Shown here piece by piece: positions 1 through 6,663 of a stretch of 10,857 nucleotides of DNA. The position numbers were made by a program, and so were the translations under genes. Source of the stretch: Burkholderiaceae bacterium (GTDB lineage: Bacteria > Pseudomonadota > Gammaproteobacteria > Burkholderiales > Burkholderiaceae); assembly GCA_022701965.1 (NCBI GenBank), contig JAKONL010000304.1, positions 1 through 10,857 on the forward strand. The letters are read 5' to 3'. The notes under the pieces were generated by a model, which saw nothing but the letters and a program-made list of their open reading frames with translations, did no database searches and had not been told where the DNA came from. Positions within the stretch are counted from its first letter, which is position 1; each line of letters begins with the position of its first letter.

Positions 1-612
1 GCGCTCGAGGTAGTAGAGGTCGTCATAGGCATGCGCGATGGTCGTGCCGGCGACGACGACGCCGTGGTTCGCGAGGAACGCGACGTCCTTGCCCTGCATC
101 GCGTGGGCGATGCGCTCGCCCTCCGAGTCGTCGAGCGCGACGCCGTTGTAGGTGCGGTCGACGGCGATGCGGCCCATGTAGCGCATCGCGTTCTGGCTCA
201 GCTGCGGATCGATCGCGCCGTCGACGGTCAGCGTCAGCGCCGTCGCGTACGGCATGTGGCAGTGCAGGACCACCGCGTGGCCGGTGATGCGGTGCACCGC
301 GCCATGGATGAAGAGGGCGGTCGGCTCGACGCGATGGCGGCCGGCCAGCACCTCGCCGCGCGTGTCGATCAGCACGATGTCGTCGGCGCCGACCTCGCTC
401 CAGTGCAGGCCGCGCGGGTTGATGAGATAGCGGTCGGGCGTGCCGGCGTCCTCGGGCAGCACGACGCTGAAATGGTTGCAGACGCCCTCGGCCAGGCCGT
501 GGTGGGCGGCGGCGCGCAGGGCCAGCGCGAGGTCCTCGCGCAGCTGCCTGACGGCGGGGCTCGCGTACTGGGCCGCGGGGTCCGCGCCGGTGAAATGGCT
601 CATGTCGTTCAT
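1..612 (-). CDS. Class II aldolase/adducin-family protein (C-terminus cut by window edge)
   Basis: The minus strand stays open from an ATG at 612 to base 1 (204 residues, no stop), so the C-terminus is missing; related proteins are usually about 250 residues, from memory. Class II aldolases use a zinc ion to cleave or form C-C bonds next to a ketone, often on sugar phosphates, and this superfamily also contains decarboxylases and epimerases. Visible signatures are INPRG (65-69), a likely catalytic Glu96 in RVEPTALFIHGAVH, the zinc-ligand pair VLHCHMP (His117, His119) and a third ligand in LANHGVVVAG (His183). Spacing resembles that of fuculose-phosphate aldolase (Glu73, His92, His94, His155). 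The start is supported by AGGAAG at 621-626, 8 nt upstream and abutting the dgoA stop, which suggests translational coupling. It is the third gene of a dgoK-dgoA-aldolase operon. The family is secure; the substrate is unknown, probably a 2-keto-3-deoxy or other sugar-acid intermediate. Confidence 0.88.
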   Translation of the reverse strand, partial: MNDMSHFTGADPAAQYASPAVRQLREDLALALRAAAHHGLAEGVCNHFSVVLPEDAGTPDRYLINPRGLHWSEVGADDIVLIDTRGEVLAGRHRVEPTALFIHGAVHRITGHAVVLHCHMPYATALTLTVDGAIDPQLSQNAMRYMGRIAVDRTYNGVALDDSEGERIAHAMQGKDVAFLANHGVVVAGTTIAHAYDDLYYLER

Positions 613-620
613 GTCGATGA

Positions 621-626
621 CTTCCT
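621..626 (-). promoter_or_regulatory. Ribosome binding site of the class II aldolase gene
   Basis: On the minus strand AGGAAG directly follows the dgoA stop codon (TGA at 629-627) and lies 8 nt before the ATG at 612. It selects the 612 start over the second in-frame ATG at 603 and suggests that ribosomes finishing dgoA reinitiate here. Confidence 0.6.
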
Positions 627-1265
627 TCAGGCTCGCACGCTGCCGGTCCAGGCGGCGACGAACTTCAACGCGTCCTCGCGCACCGCGTCCGCGGTCTTGG
701 CAGGCTTGTAGATTGCCGAGCCGATGCCGAAGCCGGTGGCGCCGGCCGCGCGCCAGTCGTCCATGTTCGACGGCGTGATGCCGCCGACGGGCATCAGCGG
801 CGTGCCCCCGGGCAGCACCGCGAGCCAGGCCTTGACGACCGCCGGCGATGCGGCCTCGGCCGGAAACAGCTTGAGCCCGCTGGCGCCGGCGGCGAGGGCG
901 GCGAAGGCCTCGCTCGGCGTCGCGACGCCGGGCAGGGCGATCATCCCCAGGCGCACCGTCTCGACGACCACCTCCGCATTGAAGTTGGGCGACACCACCA
1001 GCGTGCCGCCGGCCGCGTGCACGTCGCGGACCTGCTGCGCGGTCAGCACGGTGCCCGCACCGACCATCGCGCCGGGGAAACGCTCGCGCATGAGCGCGAT
1101 GCTCTCGAGCGGCTGCGGCGAATTCAGCGGCACCTCCAGCAGGCGGAAACCGGATTCGACGATCGCGTCGCCGACCGACGGCGCCTCGGCGGGCGTCAGG
1201 CCGCGCAGGATCGCGATCAGCGGGAGGTGGCCGAGGGCGGCACGGAAAGTGTCTGCGTGGGTCAT
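627..1265 (-). CDS. dgoA: 2-dehydro-3-deoxy-6-phosphogalactonate aldolase
   Basis: This 212-residue class I (Schiff-base) aldolase of the KDPG/KDPGal family cleaves 2-keto-3-deoxy-6-phosphogalactonate to pyruvate and glyceraldehyde-3-phosphate in the cytoplasm. The N-terminal LPLIAILRGLTPAEA (14-28) closely matches my recollection of E. coli DgoA. Other family marks are LEVPLNSP with Glu44, VGAGTVL (68-74), VSPNFN (91-96), the lysine motif GLKLFPAE with Schiff-base Lys132, and the phosphate-binding VGGITP (160-165). Length is normal for the family. The open frame extends far upstream through dgoK in another frame, but homology begins at MTHADTFRAALGHLPLIAI, so the ATG at 1265 was chosen; its ribosome site is weak. 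It lies 50 nt downstream of dgoK and 14 nt upstream of the class II aldolase start. KDPG aldolase (Eda) activity is the alternative, but the dgoK neighbour favours the galacto form. Confidence 0.93.
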   Translation of the reverse strand: MTHADTFRAALGHLPLIAILRGLTPAEAPSVGDAIVESGFRLLEVPLNSPQPLESIALMRERFPGAMVGAGTVLTAQQVRDVHAAGGTLVVSPNFNAEVVVETVRLGMIALPGVATPSEAFAALAAGASGLKLFPAEAASPAVVKAWLAVLPGGTPLMPVGGITPSNMDDWRAAGATGFGIGSAIYKPAKTADAVREDALKFVAAWTGSVRA

Positions 1266-1315
1266 GGATCGTTTCGTGATGGGGCCGACATGGCGTGAGT
1301 CGGTGGACGTCGGCG

Positions 1316-2251
1316 TCAGTCCGCGCCGGGCATGAAGCCGCGCAGCGCATGCAGGCCCGCCCAGGTCGCCTCGGCGCCGAGCGTGCGGCTTTCGATACCG
1401 TCCGCACGCAGCGCCATGGCATAGCGCTCGGTGAGGCGCGGCGCGCCGACGAGCACCACGGGACCCTCGGTGCGCAGCGCCTGCGCGCGCAGTTCCTCGC
1501 CGATCAGGAGGCCCGAGAGGTAGCTGGCCAGCGGTCCGGCGCGCATGCGTTCGAACAGCGCCAGCGTGCGTGCGCCGAAGGCGTTGTGCAGTAGCCCGCG
1601 GCCGTTGCGCGACCGCGCCAGGCCCTGCAGGAACGCGGCTTCGTCGAGCGGCGCTGCCGTGTCGATGGTGCGCGCGAGGATCGAGTGCGTGCCGAGCAGC
1701 GCGTAGAACTCGCCCGTCATGAAGGTGCGGAAGCCCGCCACGCGGCCGTCGGCCACGCGGACCCACTTGTTGTGCGTGCCGGGCAGCACGAACAGGCCGT
1801 CGCGCACGCCGGTCAGCGCGACGGCGCCGAAGATCTGCACCTCCTCGCCGCGCATGACGTCGGGCACGCCGTCGTCCTCGTCGACGAGTCCGGGGACCAT
1901 CGCGATGCGCGGCGCGACTATCACGATCCTCGCGGCGACATCGGCCAGGCCGGCGGGACAGGCGCAGTAGGGCGCCTCGAGCCAGCCCTGCCTGCTGCCG
2001 GCCATGCCGGAGATCAGGCAGCGGCTGCCGGCGGCGGCCATCCAGTGGCCGAAGAGCTCGTCGAACACCGCCGGGAAGCCGCCCGCTGCGACGGTCAGGA
2101 TGCCGCGCGGCGCGCTCGTCTCCTCGAGGACGCGACCGGCCGCGTCGAGCAGCGCGCCGCGCAGCGAACTCGTGCCCCAGTCGACCGCGAGCAACGGCGT
2201 CGAGGACGACGGGGCGGTGGACATCTCGGAGGCTGCGGGCGGTGCGTTCAT
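1316..2251 (-). CDS. dgoK: 2-dehydro-3-deoxygalactonokinase
   Basis: The 311-residue DgoK-family kinase uses ATP to phosphorylate 2-keto-3-deoxygalactonate at C6, feeding the DgoA aldolase next to it. The phosphate-binding loop DWGTSSLRG (24-32) opens the ASKHA-like fold. Family motifs follow: SGMAGSRQGW (81-90), VDEDDGVPDVMRGEEVQIFG (123-142), LPGTHNKWV (156-164) and TFMTGEFY (176-183). Length fits the family (about 290-310). The start is uncertain: the ATG at 2251 gives a 23-residue tail before the core, and the in-frame ATG at 2224 (residue 10) would remove part of it. Neither has a convincing Shine-Dalgarno, so the short leader may be translated weakly or differently. It is the first gene of the minus-strand operon, reading away from the divergent control region at 2252-2410. 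No frameshift or missing motif is seen. Confidence 0.94.
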   Translation of the reverse strand: MNAPPAASEMSTAPSSSTPLLAVDWGTSSLRGALLDAAGRVLEETSAPRGILTVAAGGFPAVFDELFGHWMAAAGSRCLISGMAGSRQGWLEAPYCACPAGLADVAARIVIVAPRIAMVPGLVDEDDGVPDVMRGEEVQIFGAVALTGVRDGLFVLPGTHNKWVRVADGRVAGFRTFMTGEFYALLGTHSILARTIDTAAPLDEAAFLQGLARSRNGRGLLHNAFGARTLALFERMRAGPLASYLSGLLIGEELRAQALRTEGPVVLVGAPRLTERYAMALRADGIESRTLGAEATWAGLHALRGFMPGAD

Positions 2252-2410
2252 CGGCGGGATATCGGCGTGGAGAAGCAGGGTTTGCCCTGCGGAAAGCGCG
2301 AATCAATGGTCATATGATAAGCGCGGCGACCGGCCAGCCAGCGAGGGTTTTCGCTGTGGAACGGCGGTCGCGCAGGCTGCTTCGACCCCGATCCGAAAGA
2401 GACGATTCCC
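2252..2410. promoter_or_regulatory. Divergent promoter region between dgoK and the tctC-type gene
   Basis: These 159 bp separate two operons read in opposite directions, so both promoters should lie here. The centre is AT-richer than the surroundings. Around the octamer TCATATGA (2310-2317) there is a plus-strand -10-like TATGAT (2313-2318) and a minus-strand TATGAC (2314-2309). No good -35 hexamer at standard spacing is seen for either, which fits activator-dependent or weak promoters. The DgoR-like repressor encoded at 4412 is the obvious candidate regulator. A plus-strand transcript from the TATGAT would have a leader of about 85 nt; AAAGAG at 2396-2401 is the likely ribosome site for the gene at 2411. 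Confidence 0.5.
2275..2290. promoter_or_regulatory. Perfect inverted repeat, 6-bp stem and 4-nt loop, in the dgoK leader
   Basis: GCAGGG (2275-2280) and CCCTGC (2285-2290) are exact reverse complements separated by TTTG. The element lies 24 bp from the dgoK start, inside its probable leader, and just upstream of the plus-strand -10 candidate at 2313. It could be an operator for a dimeric regulator or an RNA hairpin limiting dgoK translation. No T-run follows on either strand, so it is not a standard terminator. Function is inferred from symmetry and position alone. Confidence 0.4.
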
Positions 2411-3394
2411 ATGACTTCCACATCTCCGACCGACGGCAGGCGCCGTCGGCGCGTCCTGCAACTCATGGGCGCCGCCATCCTGCCGCTGCCCTTCGCGCTG
2501 CATGCCCAGACCTATCCCGGCAAGCCGGTCGAGCTCGTCGTGCCGGCCTCCGCGGGCGGCGGCACCGACGCTCTCGCGCGCGGCTTCGCGGAGATCGTCA
2601 AGAAGCACCTGCCGCAGCCGCTGATCGTCAACGACAAGCCCGGCGCCAGCGGTGTCGTCGGCATGAGCGACGTGCTCAACGGCAAGCCCGACGGCTACAA
2701 GGTCAGCGTCGTGATCGCCGAACTGGTGATCCTGCCGCACCTCAACCTCGCCAAGTTCAGCTATGCCGACTTCGCGCCGGTGGCGCGGCTCAACGCCGAC
2801 CCGGCCGCCGTCACGGTGCGCGCCGACGCGCCCTGGAACACCATCGAGGAGTTCCTCGCCGCGGCCAAGGCCAAGCCCGACGAGATCCGCGTGGGCAACT
2901 CGGGCAACGGCTCGATCTGGCACCTCGCGGCCGCGGGCCTGGAGGACAAGGCGGGCGTCAAGTTCAACCACGTGCCCTACCAGGGCGCCGCGCCGGGCGT
3001 GGTCGCGCTGCTCGGCGGGCACATCGACGCCGTGGCGGTCAGCCCGGGCGAGGTCGCCGCGCACGTGCAGGGCGGCAAGCTCAAGATGCTCGCCGTGATG
3101 GCCGACCAGCGGCTCAAGGCGTTCGACAAGGTGCCCACGCTCAAGGAACGCAAGATCGATCTGTCGATCGGCACCTGGCGCGGCCTGGCCGTGCCCAAGG
3201 CCACGCCGGCGGACGTCGTGACCGTGCTGCGCGACGCCACGCGCAAGGCCGCCGCCGATCCCGCCATGGCGCAGGCGCTGGAGAAGCTCAATCTCGGCTT
3301 CGCCTACGAGGACGGCCCGGAATTCGGCCGGACGATGCAGCGCGACCACGACTACTTCATGCAGCTCATTCCCAAGCTGGGCATCCGCACATGA
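2411..3394 (+). CDS. Bug/TctC-family periplasmic solute-binding protein
   Basis: This 327-residue protein belongs to the Bug (TctC) family, whose members capture small carboxylates in the periplasm for tripartite tricarboxylate transporters or act as sensors. The N-terminus has an arginine run (10-14) followed by VLQLMGAAILPLPFALHA, a Tat-like or Sec signal with likely cleavage after Ala32, before QTYPGKPVELVV. Family marks include VPASAGGGTDALAR (44-57) at the first ligand loop, NDKPGASGVVG (74-84), KPDGYK (92-97), VGNSGNGSIWHLAA (161-174) and VPYQGAAPGVVALLGGHID (188-206). Length is typical. AAAGAG at 2396-2401 is the probable ribosome site. Its stop overlaps the next start as ATGA, so the pair is co-translated. 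No TctA or TctB membrane partner is in the window, so it is orphan here. The ligand may be an aldonate or another hydroxyacid, judged only from its neighbours. Confidence 0.92.
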   Translation: MTSTSPTDGRRRRRVLQLMGAAILPLPFALHAQTYPGKPVELVVPASAGGGTDALARGFAEIVKKHLPQPLIVNDKPGASGVVGMSDVLNGKPDGYKVSVVIAELVILPHLNLAKFSYADFAPVARLNADPAAVTVRADAPWNTIEEFLAAAKAKPDEIRVGNSGNGSIWHLAAAGLEDKAGVKFNHVPYQGAAPGVVALLGGHIDAVAVSPGEVAAHVQGGKLKMLAVMADQRLKAFDKVPTLKERKIDLSIGTWRGLAVPKATPADVVTVLRDATRKAAADPAMAQALEKLNLGFAYEDGPEFGRTMQRDHDYFMQLIPKLGIRT

Positions 3395-4392
3395 CCGACA
3401 CGACCGACACGACCGACAAGACCGGCATGAAGCAGGACGACCGGCCCGAGGTGCTGGTCGTCGCGGCGCTGATGCCGTGGCTCATGGAACGCCTGCACGC
3501 CGGCTACCGCGTGCACGACCGCTCCCATCTCGACACCGCGTCCGAAGAAGCCCGCACGGCCTTCGAGGCGGCGGCGCCCCGCATCCGTGCCATCGTCGCC
3601 AACGGCGAGGCCAAGGTGCCGCGCGCGCTGCTCGAGCGCCTGCCGGCGGCCGAGATGATCTCCGTCTTCGGCGTCGGCTACGACGGCGTCGACGTGCCGG
3701 CCGCCAGCGAACGCGGCATGCCGGTCACGAACACGCCCGACGTGCTGACCGACGACGTCGCCGACCTGGGGATCGCGCTGCTGCTGGCGATCGCGCGACG
3801 CGTGCCGCAGGCCGACCGTTTCGTGCGCGAAGGGAAGTGGCTCAAGGGACCGCATCCGCTCGCGCGCAAGGTCACCGGCGCGCGGCTGGGCATCGTCGGC
3901 ATGGGCCGCATCGGCCAGGCGATCGCGCGGCGGGCGCAGGCCTTCGACATGCAGATCGCCTACACCACGCGCACGCCGCGCGACGACGTGCCGTATCGCC
4001 ACTATCCCGACGCCGCCGCGCTCGCGGCCGAGGTCGATTTCCTGATCGTCATCACGCCCGGCGGCGAAGCCACGCGCGGCCTGATCGATGCCCGGGTGCT
4101 GGCCGCGCTCGGGCCCGACGGCTACCTCGTGAACGTGGCGCGCGGTACCGTCGTCGACCAGCCGGCGCTCGTCGCGGCGCTGCGCGAGGGGACCATCGCC
4201 GGCGCCGCGCTCGATGTCTTCATCGACGAACCCAACGTGCCGCCGGAGCTGTTCGCGATGGAGAACGTGGTGCTCACGCCGCACATGGCGAGCGGCACGC
4301 GCCAGACGCGCGAGGCCATGGCGCAGCTCACGCTCGACAACCTCGACGCGCACTTCGCCGGCAGGCCGCTCCTGACGCCGGTCCCCGGCTGA
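3391..4392 (+). CDS. D-isomer-specific 2-hydroxyacid dehydrogenase
   Basis: This 333-residue cytoplasmic dehydrogenase interconverts a 2-ketoacid and a D-2-hydroxyacid with NAD(P)H, as glyoxylate/hydroxypyruvate reductases do. The substrate half includes SVFGVGYDGVDV (91-102) and TPDVLTDDVADLGIALLLA (115-133). The Rossmann motif is GIVGMGRIGQAIARRAQAF (167-185). The catalytic triad is complete: Arg251 in NVARGTVVDQ, Glu280 in VFIDEPNVP and His298 in LTPHMASG. Thr192-Arg194 after the second strand hints at NADPH preference. The ATG at 3391 overlaps the upstream stop (ATGA). An alternative in-frame ATG at 3427 would skip a low-complexity Thr/Asp tail (residues 2-12) coded by a 9-nt tandem repeat; homology starts only near residue 20, so either is possible. 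Substrate is unproven: a hydroxypyruvate or 2-keto-sugar-acid reductase role fits the neighbours. Confidence 0.9.
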   Translation: MTDTTDTTDKTGMKQDDRPEVLVVAALMPWLMERLHAGYRVHDRSHLDTASEEARTAFEAAAPRIRAIVANGEAKVPRALLERLPAAEMISVFGVGYDGVDVPAASERGMPVTNTPDVLTDDVADLGIALLLAIARRVPQADRFVREGKWLKGPHPLARKVTGARLGIVGMGRIGQAIARRAQAFDMQIAYTTRTPRDDVPYRHYPDAAALAAEVDFLIVITPGGEATRGLIDARVLAALGPDGYLVNVARGTVVDQPALVAALREGTIAGAALDVFIDEPNVPPELFAMENVVLTPHMASGTRQTREAMAQLTLDNLDAHFAGRPLLTPVPG

Positions 4393-4411
4393 ACCGCAGT
4401 ACGGCGCGTCG

Positions 4412-5176
4412 ATGGGCGGGGCGAAGAACTTCCATGGCCACACGGTCGACCTGCTCGGTGAAGCCGTGATCTCCGGACGCTACGCCATCGGTGCGGCCCT
4501 GCCGTCGGAGCCGGTGATGTGCGAGGAGCTCGGGGTGAGCCGCACGGTGGTGCGCGAGGCCGTCAAGGCGCTGGCCGCGAAGGGCCTCGTCGTGACCGGA
4601 CCGAAGCTCGGCACGCGCGTCCTGCCGTCCGATCAATGGAGCTGGTTCGATCCGGACGTGATCACGTGGCAGGCGCGCGTGGGGCTGTCGGCCGATTTCC
4701 TGCGCGACCTCCAGGACCTGCGACGCGTGGTGGAGCCCGCGGCGGTGCGGCTGGCCGCCGAGCGCGCGAGCGCGGCCGACATCGCCGAGATCGAGGCCGC
4801 CTACGCGGGCATGAAGCTCGCCGTCGACGACGGCGGCGACTACGTCACCTTCGACCTGCGGTTCCACCACGGCCTGCTGCGCGCCGCCGGCAACCGCATG
4901 CTCACGCAGATGAGCAAGGCGCTCAACGCGCTCCTGCGGACCAGCTTCGAGATCTCCACCGCGCGCCGCGACGGACCGCGGCGTTCGCTGCCGCTGCATC
5001 GCGCGGTGCTGGACGCGGTGATCGCCCACGATCCGCAGGCCGCCGAGAACGCGGTGGTGCGGCTCATCGAAGGTGCGCGCGCCGACATCGAGGAGGTGCT
5101 CGCCTCCCGCCGCCGGCTGCCGCGCCTGAGCCGCCCGCCGCCGCAGCTCAAGCGCGACGTGCAGCGCGTCGTCTGA
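4412..5176 (+). CDS. GntR-family (FadR/FCD) transcriptional regulator, DgoR-like
   Basis: This 254-residue DNA-binding protein has an N-terminal GntR winged helix (10-72), with the recognition region LPSEPVMCEELGVSRTVVRE (30-49) and the wing KGLVVTGPKLGTRV, followed by a C-terminal FCD effector domain (about 92-230). The linker SDQWSWFDPDVITW (73-86) closely resembles the NQWNYLDTDVLQW stretch I recall from E. coli DgoR, the galactonate-sensing repressor. FCD ligands Asp148, His152 (FDLRFHHGLL) and His196 (PLHRAVLDAV) are present. The last histidine of the usual set is replaced around residues 218-219 (RLIEG), as I also recall for DgoR. It lies 19 nt after the dehydrogenase gene, probably in the same transcript. 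The likely targets are the divergent region at 2252-2410 and perhaps the gap at 5177-5272. The C-terminal tail (232-254) is Arg/Pro-rich. The family is certain; the exact effector is inferred. Confidence 0.9.
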   Translation: MGGAKNFHGHTVDLLGEAVISGRYAIGAALPSEPVMCEELGVSRTVVREAVKALAAKGLVVTGPKLGTRVLPSDQWSWFDPDVITWQARVGLSADFLRDLQDLRRVVEPAAVRLAAERASAADIAEIEAAYAGMKLAVDDGGDYVTFDLRFHHGLLRAAGNRMLTQMSKALNALLRTSFEISTARRDGPRRSLPLHRAVLDAVIAHDPQAAENAVVRLIEGARADIEEVLASRRRLPRLSRPPPQLKRDVQRVV

Positions 5177-5272
5177 AACCGCGCGACTAAGCGTTAACAC
5201 GGCTTATTCGGCACCCCGCTTTTACCTACGCTCTCGGCTCGAGACCAAGACTTCACAACGGAGACAGCAACA
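5177..5272 (+). promoter_or_regulatory. Probable promoter/operator region of the ABC transporter operon
   Basis: This 96-bp gap is the largest on the plus strand after 2410 and precedes a complete transporter operon. It holds a spaced inverted repeat TAAGC (5188-5192)/GCTTA (5202-5206) around the palindrome GTTAAC (5193-5198), and a small hairpin TCTCG-GCT-CGAGA (5232-5244). TTAACA at 5194-5199 is a possible -35, but no clean -10 follows at 17 bp. GGAG at 5260-5263 is a well-spaced ribosome site for the ATG at 5273. The promoter is inferred from context; the ribosome site is clear. Confidence 0.4.
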
Positions 5273-6648
5273 ATGAAATTCAAGTCGCTCATCACGCCCG
5301 TCCTGCTGGCAGCGGGGCTCATCGCCTCGGGCCAGTCGATGGCGCAGGAGAAGCTCACCGTCTGGTGGGTCAAGGGCTTCTACAAGGCGGAGGACGACGC
5401 GCTCTTCGCGGCGATCAAGAAGTTCGAGGACAAGCACAAGGGCGTGAAGGTCGAGCTCTCGCAGTACCCCATCCAGGACATGATCCCCAAGACCGTGTCC
5501 GCGCTCGATTCCAGCAATCCGCCCGACGTCGCCTACTCGGACGTCTACGACTTCCAGGTCACGGGCAAGTGGGCCTTCGACGGCAAGCTCGAGGACCTGA
5601 GCAGCGTGCTCTCGCCGATGCGCGCGCGCTTCGCGCCGAACACGCTGGAGACCACGTTCCTCTACAACGACAAGGACAAGACGCGCGCCTACTACGCGTT
5701 CCCGATCAAGCAGCAGACGATGCACATCGAGTACTGGCTCGACATGCTCACCGAAGCAGGCTTCAAGGAGTCCACATCCCGACCGACTGGAAGGGCTACT
5801 GGTCGTTCTGGTGCGAGAAGGTCCAGCCCGCGAGCCGCCAGAAGTCGGGCAAGCGCACCTTCGGCATGGGCATGCCGATGGGCGTGGATTCGAGCGATGC
5901 GTTCTACTCGTTCCTGACCTTCATGGACGCCTACAACGTCAAGCTGGTCAACGACAGCGGCAAGCTGCTGGTCGACGACCCGGCGGTGCGTGCCGGGCTG
6001 ATCGGCGCCATGACCGACTACGTCGCGCCCTACCAGAAGGGCTGCACGCCGCCGTCCTCGACCAGCTGGAAGGACCCGGACAACAACGTCGCCTTCCACA
6101 ACAAGACGACCGTGCTCACGCACAACGCGACGATCTCGATCGCCGCCAAGTGGCTCGACGACTCCAACAACGCGTCGCTCACGCAGGAGCAGCGCGACGA
6201 GGCCAGGAAGAACTACACCGAGCGCATCCGCACGGCCGGCTTCCCGAGCAAGCCCGACGGCAGCAAGATGGTCTACCGCACGGCGGTGAAGACCGGCGTG
6301 GTGTTCAAGGACGCCAAGAACAAGCAGCGCGCCAAGGAGTTCGTGAGCTTCCTGCTGCAGGAAGAGAACCTGACCCCGTACGTCGAGGGCTCGCTCGGCC
6401 GCTGGTTCCCGGTGACGAAGGAGGCACAGGGGCGTCCGTTCTGGCAGGCCGATCCGCATCGTCGCTCCGTGTTCAACCAGTACGCGGCCGGCACGGTGAC
6501 CTTCGAATTCACCAAGAACTACAAGTTCACGATCCTGAACAACGAGAACGTCTGGGCCAAGGCGATGAGCCGCATCGTGACCGACAAGGTGCCGGTGGAC
6601 AAGGCGGTCGACGAGATGATCGAGCGCATCAAGGTCGTCGCACGCTGA
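5273..6648 (+). pseudogene. Sugar ABC transporter substrate-binding protein, frameshifted
   Basis: This gene encodes a family 1 extracellular solute-binding protein, the periplasmic receptor of the CUT1-type importer that follows. The N-terminal part starts at the ATG at 5273 (GGAG 9 nt upstream) with signal peptide LLAAGLIASGQSMA, likely cleaved after Ala24. It then reads LTVWWVKGFYKAEDDALFA and PPDVAYSDVYDFQ in normal family style. After codon 167 (TCC, 5771-5773) one base is missing: a single added G would restore Ser-Asp-Ile-Pro-Thr-Asp-Trp and join the +2 frame, which is open from there to the stop at 6648. As read, translation continues 47 aberrant residues and stops at 5917 (214 residues). 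Repaired, the protein would be 458 residues, normal for the family. The downstream half (WKGYWSFWCEKVQP through IERIKVVAR) is undamaged. This suggests a very recent mutation or a sequencing error. There is no homopolymer at the site. Ligand unknown, presumably a sugar or derivative. Confidence 0.88.
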
Positions 6649-6650
6649 CC

Positions 6651-6656
6651 GGAGGG
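6651..6656 (+). promoter_or_regulatory. Strong ribosome binding site of the first ABC permease gene
   Basis: GGAGGG lies 2 nt after the binding-protein stop (TGA 6646-6648) and 7 nt before the ATG at 6664. It is the strongest Shine-Dalgarno in the operon and could allow permease translation even when upstream translation ends early at 5917. Confidence 0.65.
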
Positions 6657-6663
6657 CATTGCC

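Noticed and set aside
31..711. Plus-strand 226-codon open frame
   Set aside because: It is a shadow of the class II aldolase on the minus strand, which has the zinc-ligand and catalytic motifs; the plus frame has no recognisable motif.
627..2306. A 559-codon open frame that could be read as a large fusion containing dgoA
   Set aside because: Only the last 212 codons resemble a protein family. The upstream part is an arginine-rich shadow of dgoK in another frame.
2242..3390. Open frame upstream of the 2-hydroxyacid dehydrogenase suggesting an extended N-terminus
   Set aside because: It is an out-of-frame reading of the Bug gene with Arg/Gly-rich low-complexity content; the ATGA overlap gives a proper start at 3391.
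3352..4443. Long antisense open frame over the dehydrogenase gene (and similar ones at 7458-8426 and 8369-9526)
   Set aside because: His/Arg/Asp-rich translations without motifs are what high-GC codon bias produces opposite real genes.
2317..5193. Shared hexamer TAAGCG near 2318 and 5188 as a common operator
   Set aside because: Six bases in two places is expected by chance and the flanking bases do not agree.
5770..5780. Programmed ribosomal frameshifting in the binding-protein gene
   Set aside because: There is no slippery heptamer, and binding proteins of this family are not known to use frameshifting. A plain deletion or sequencing error is simpler.
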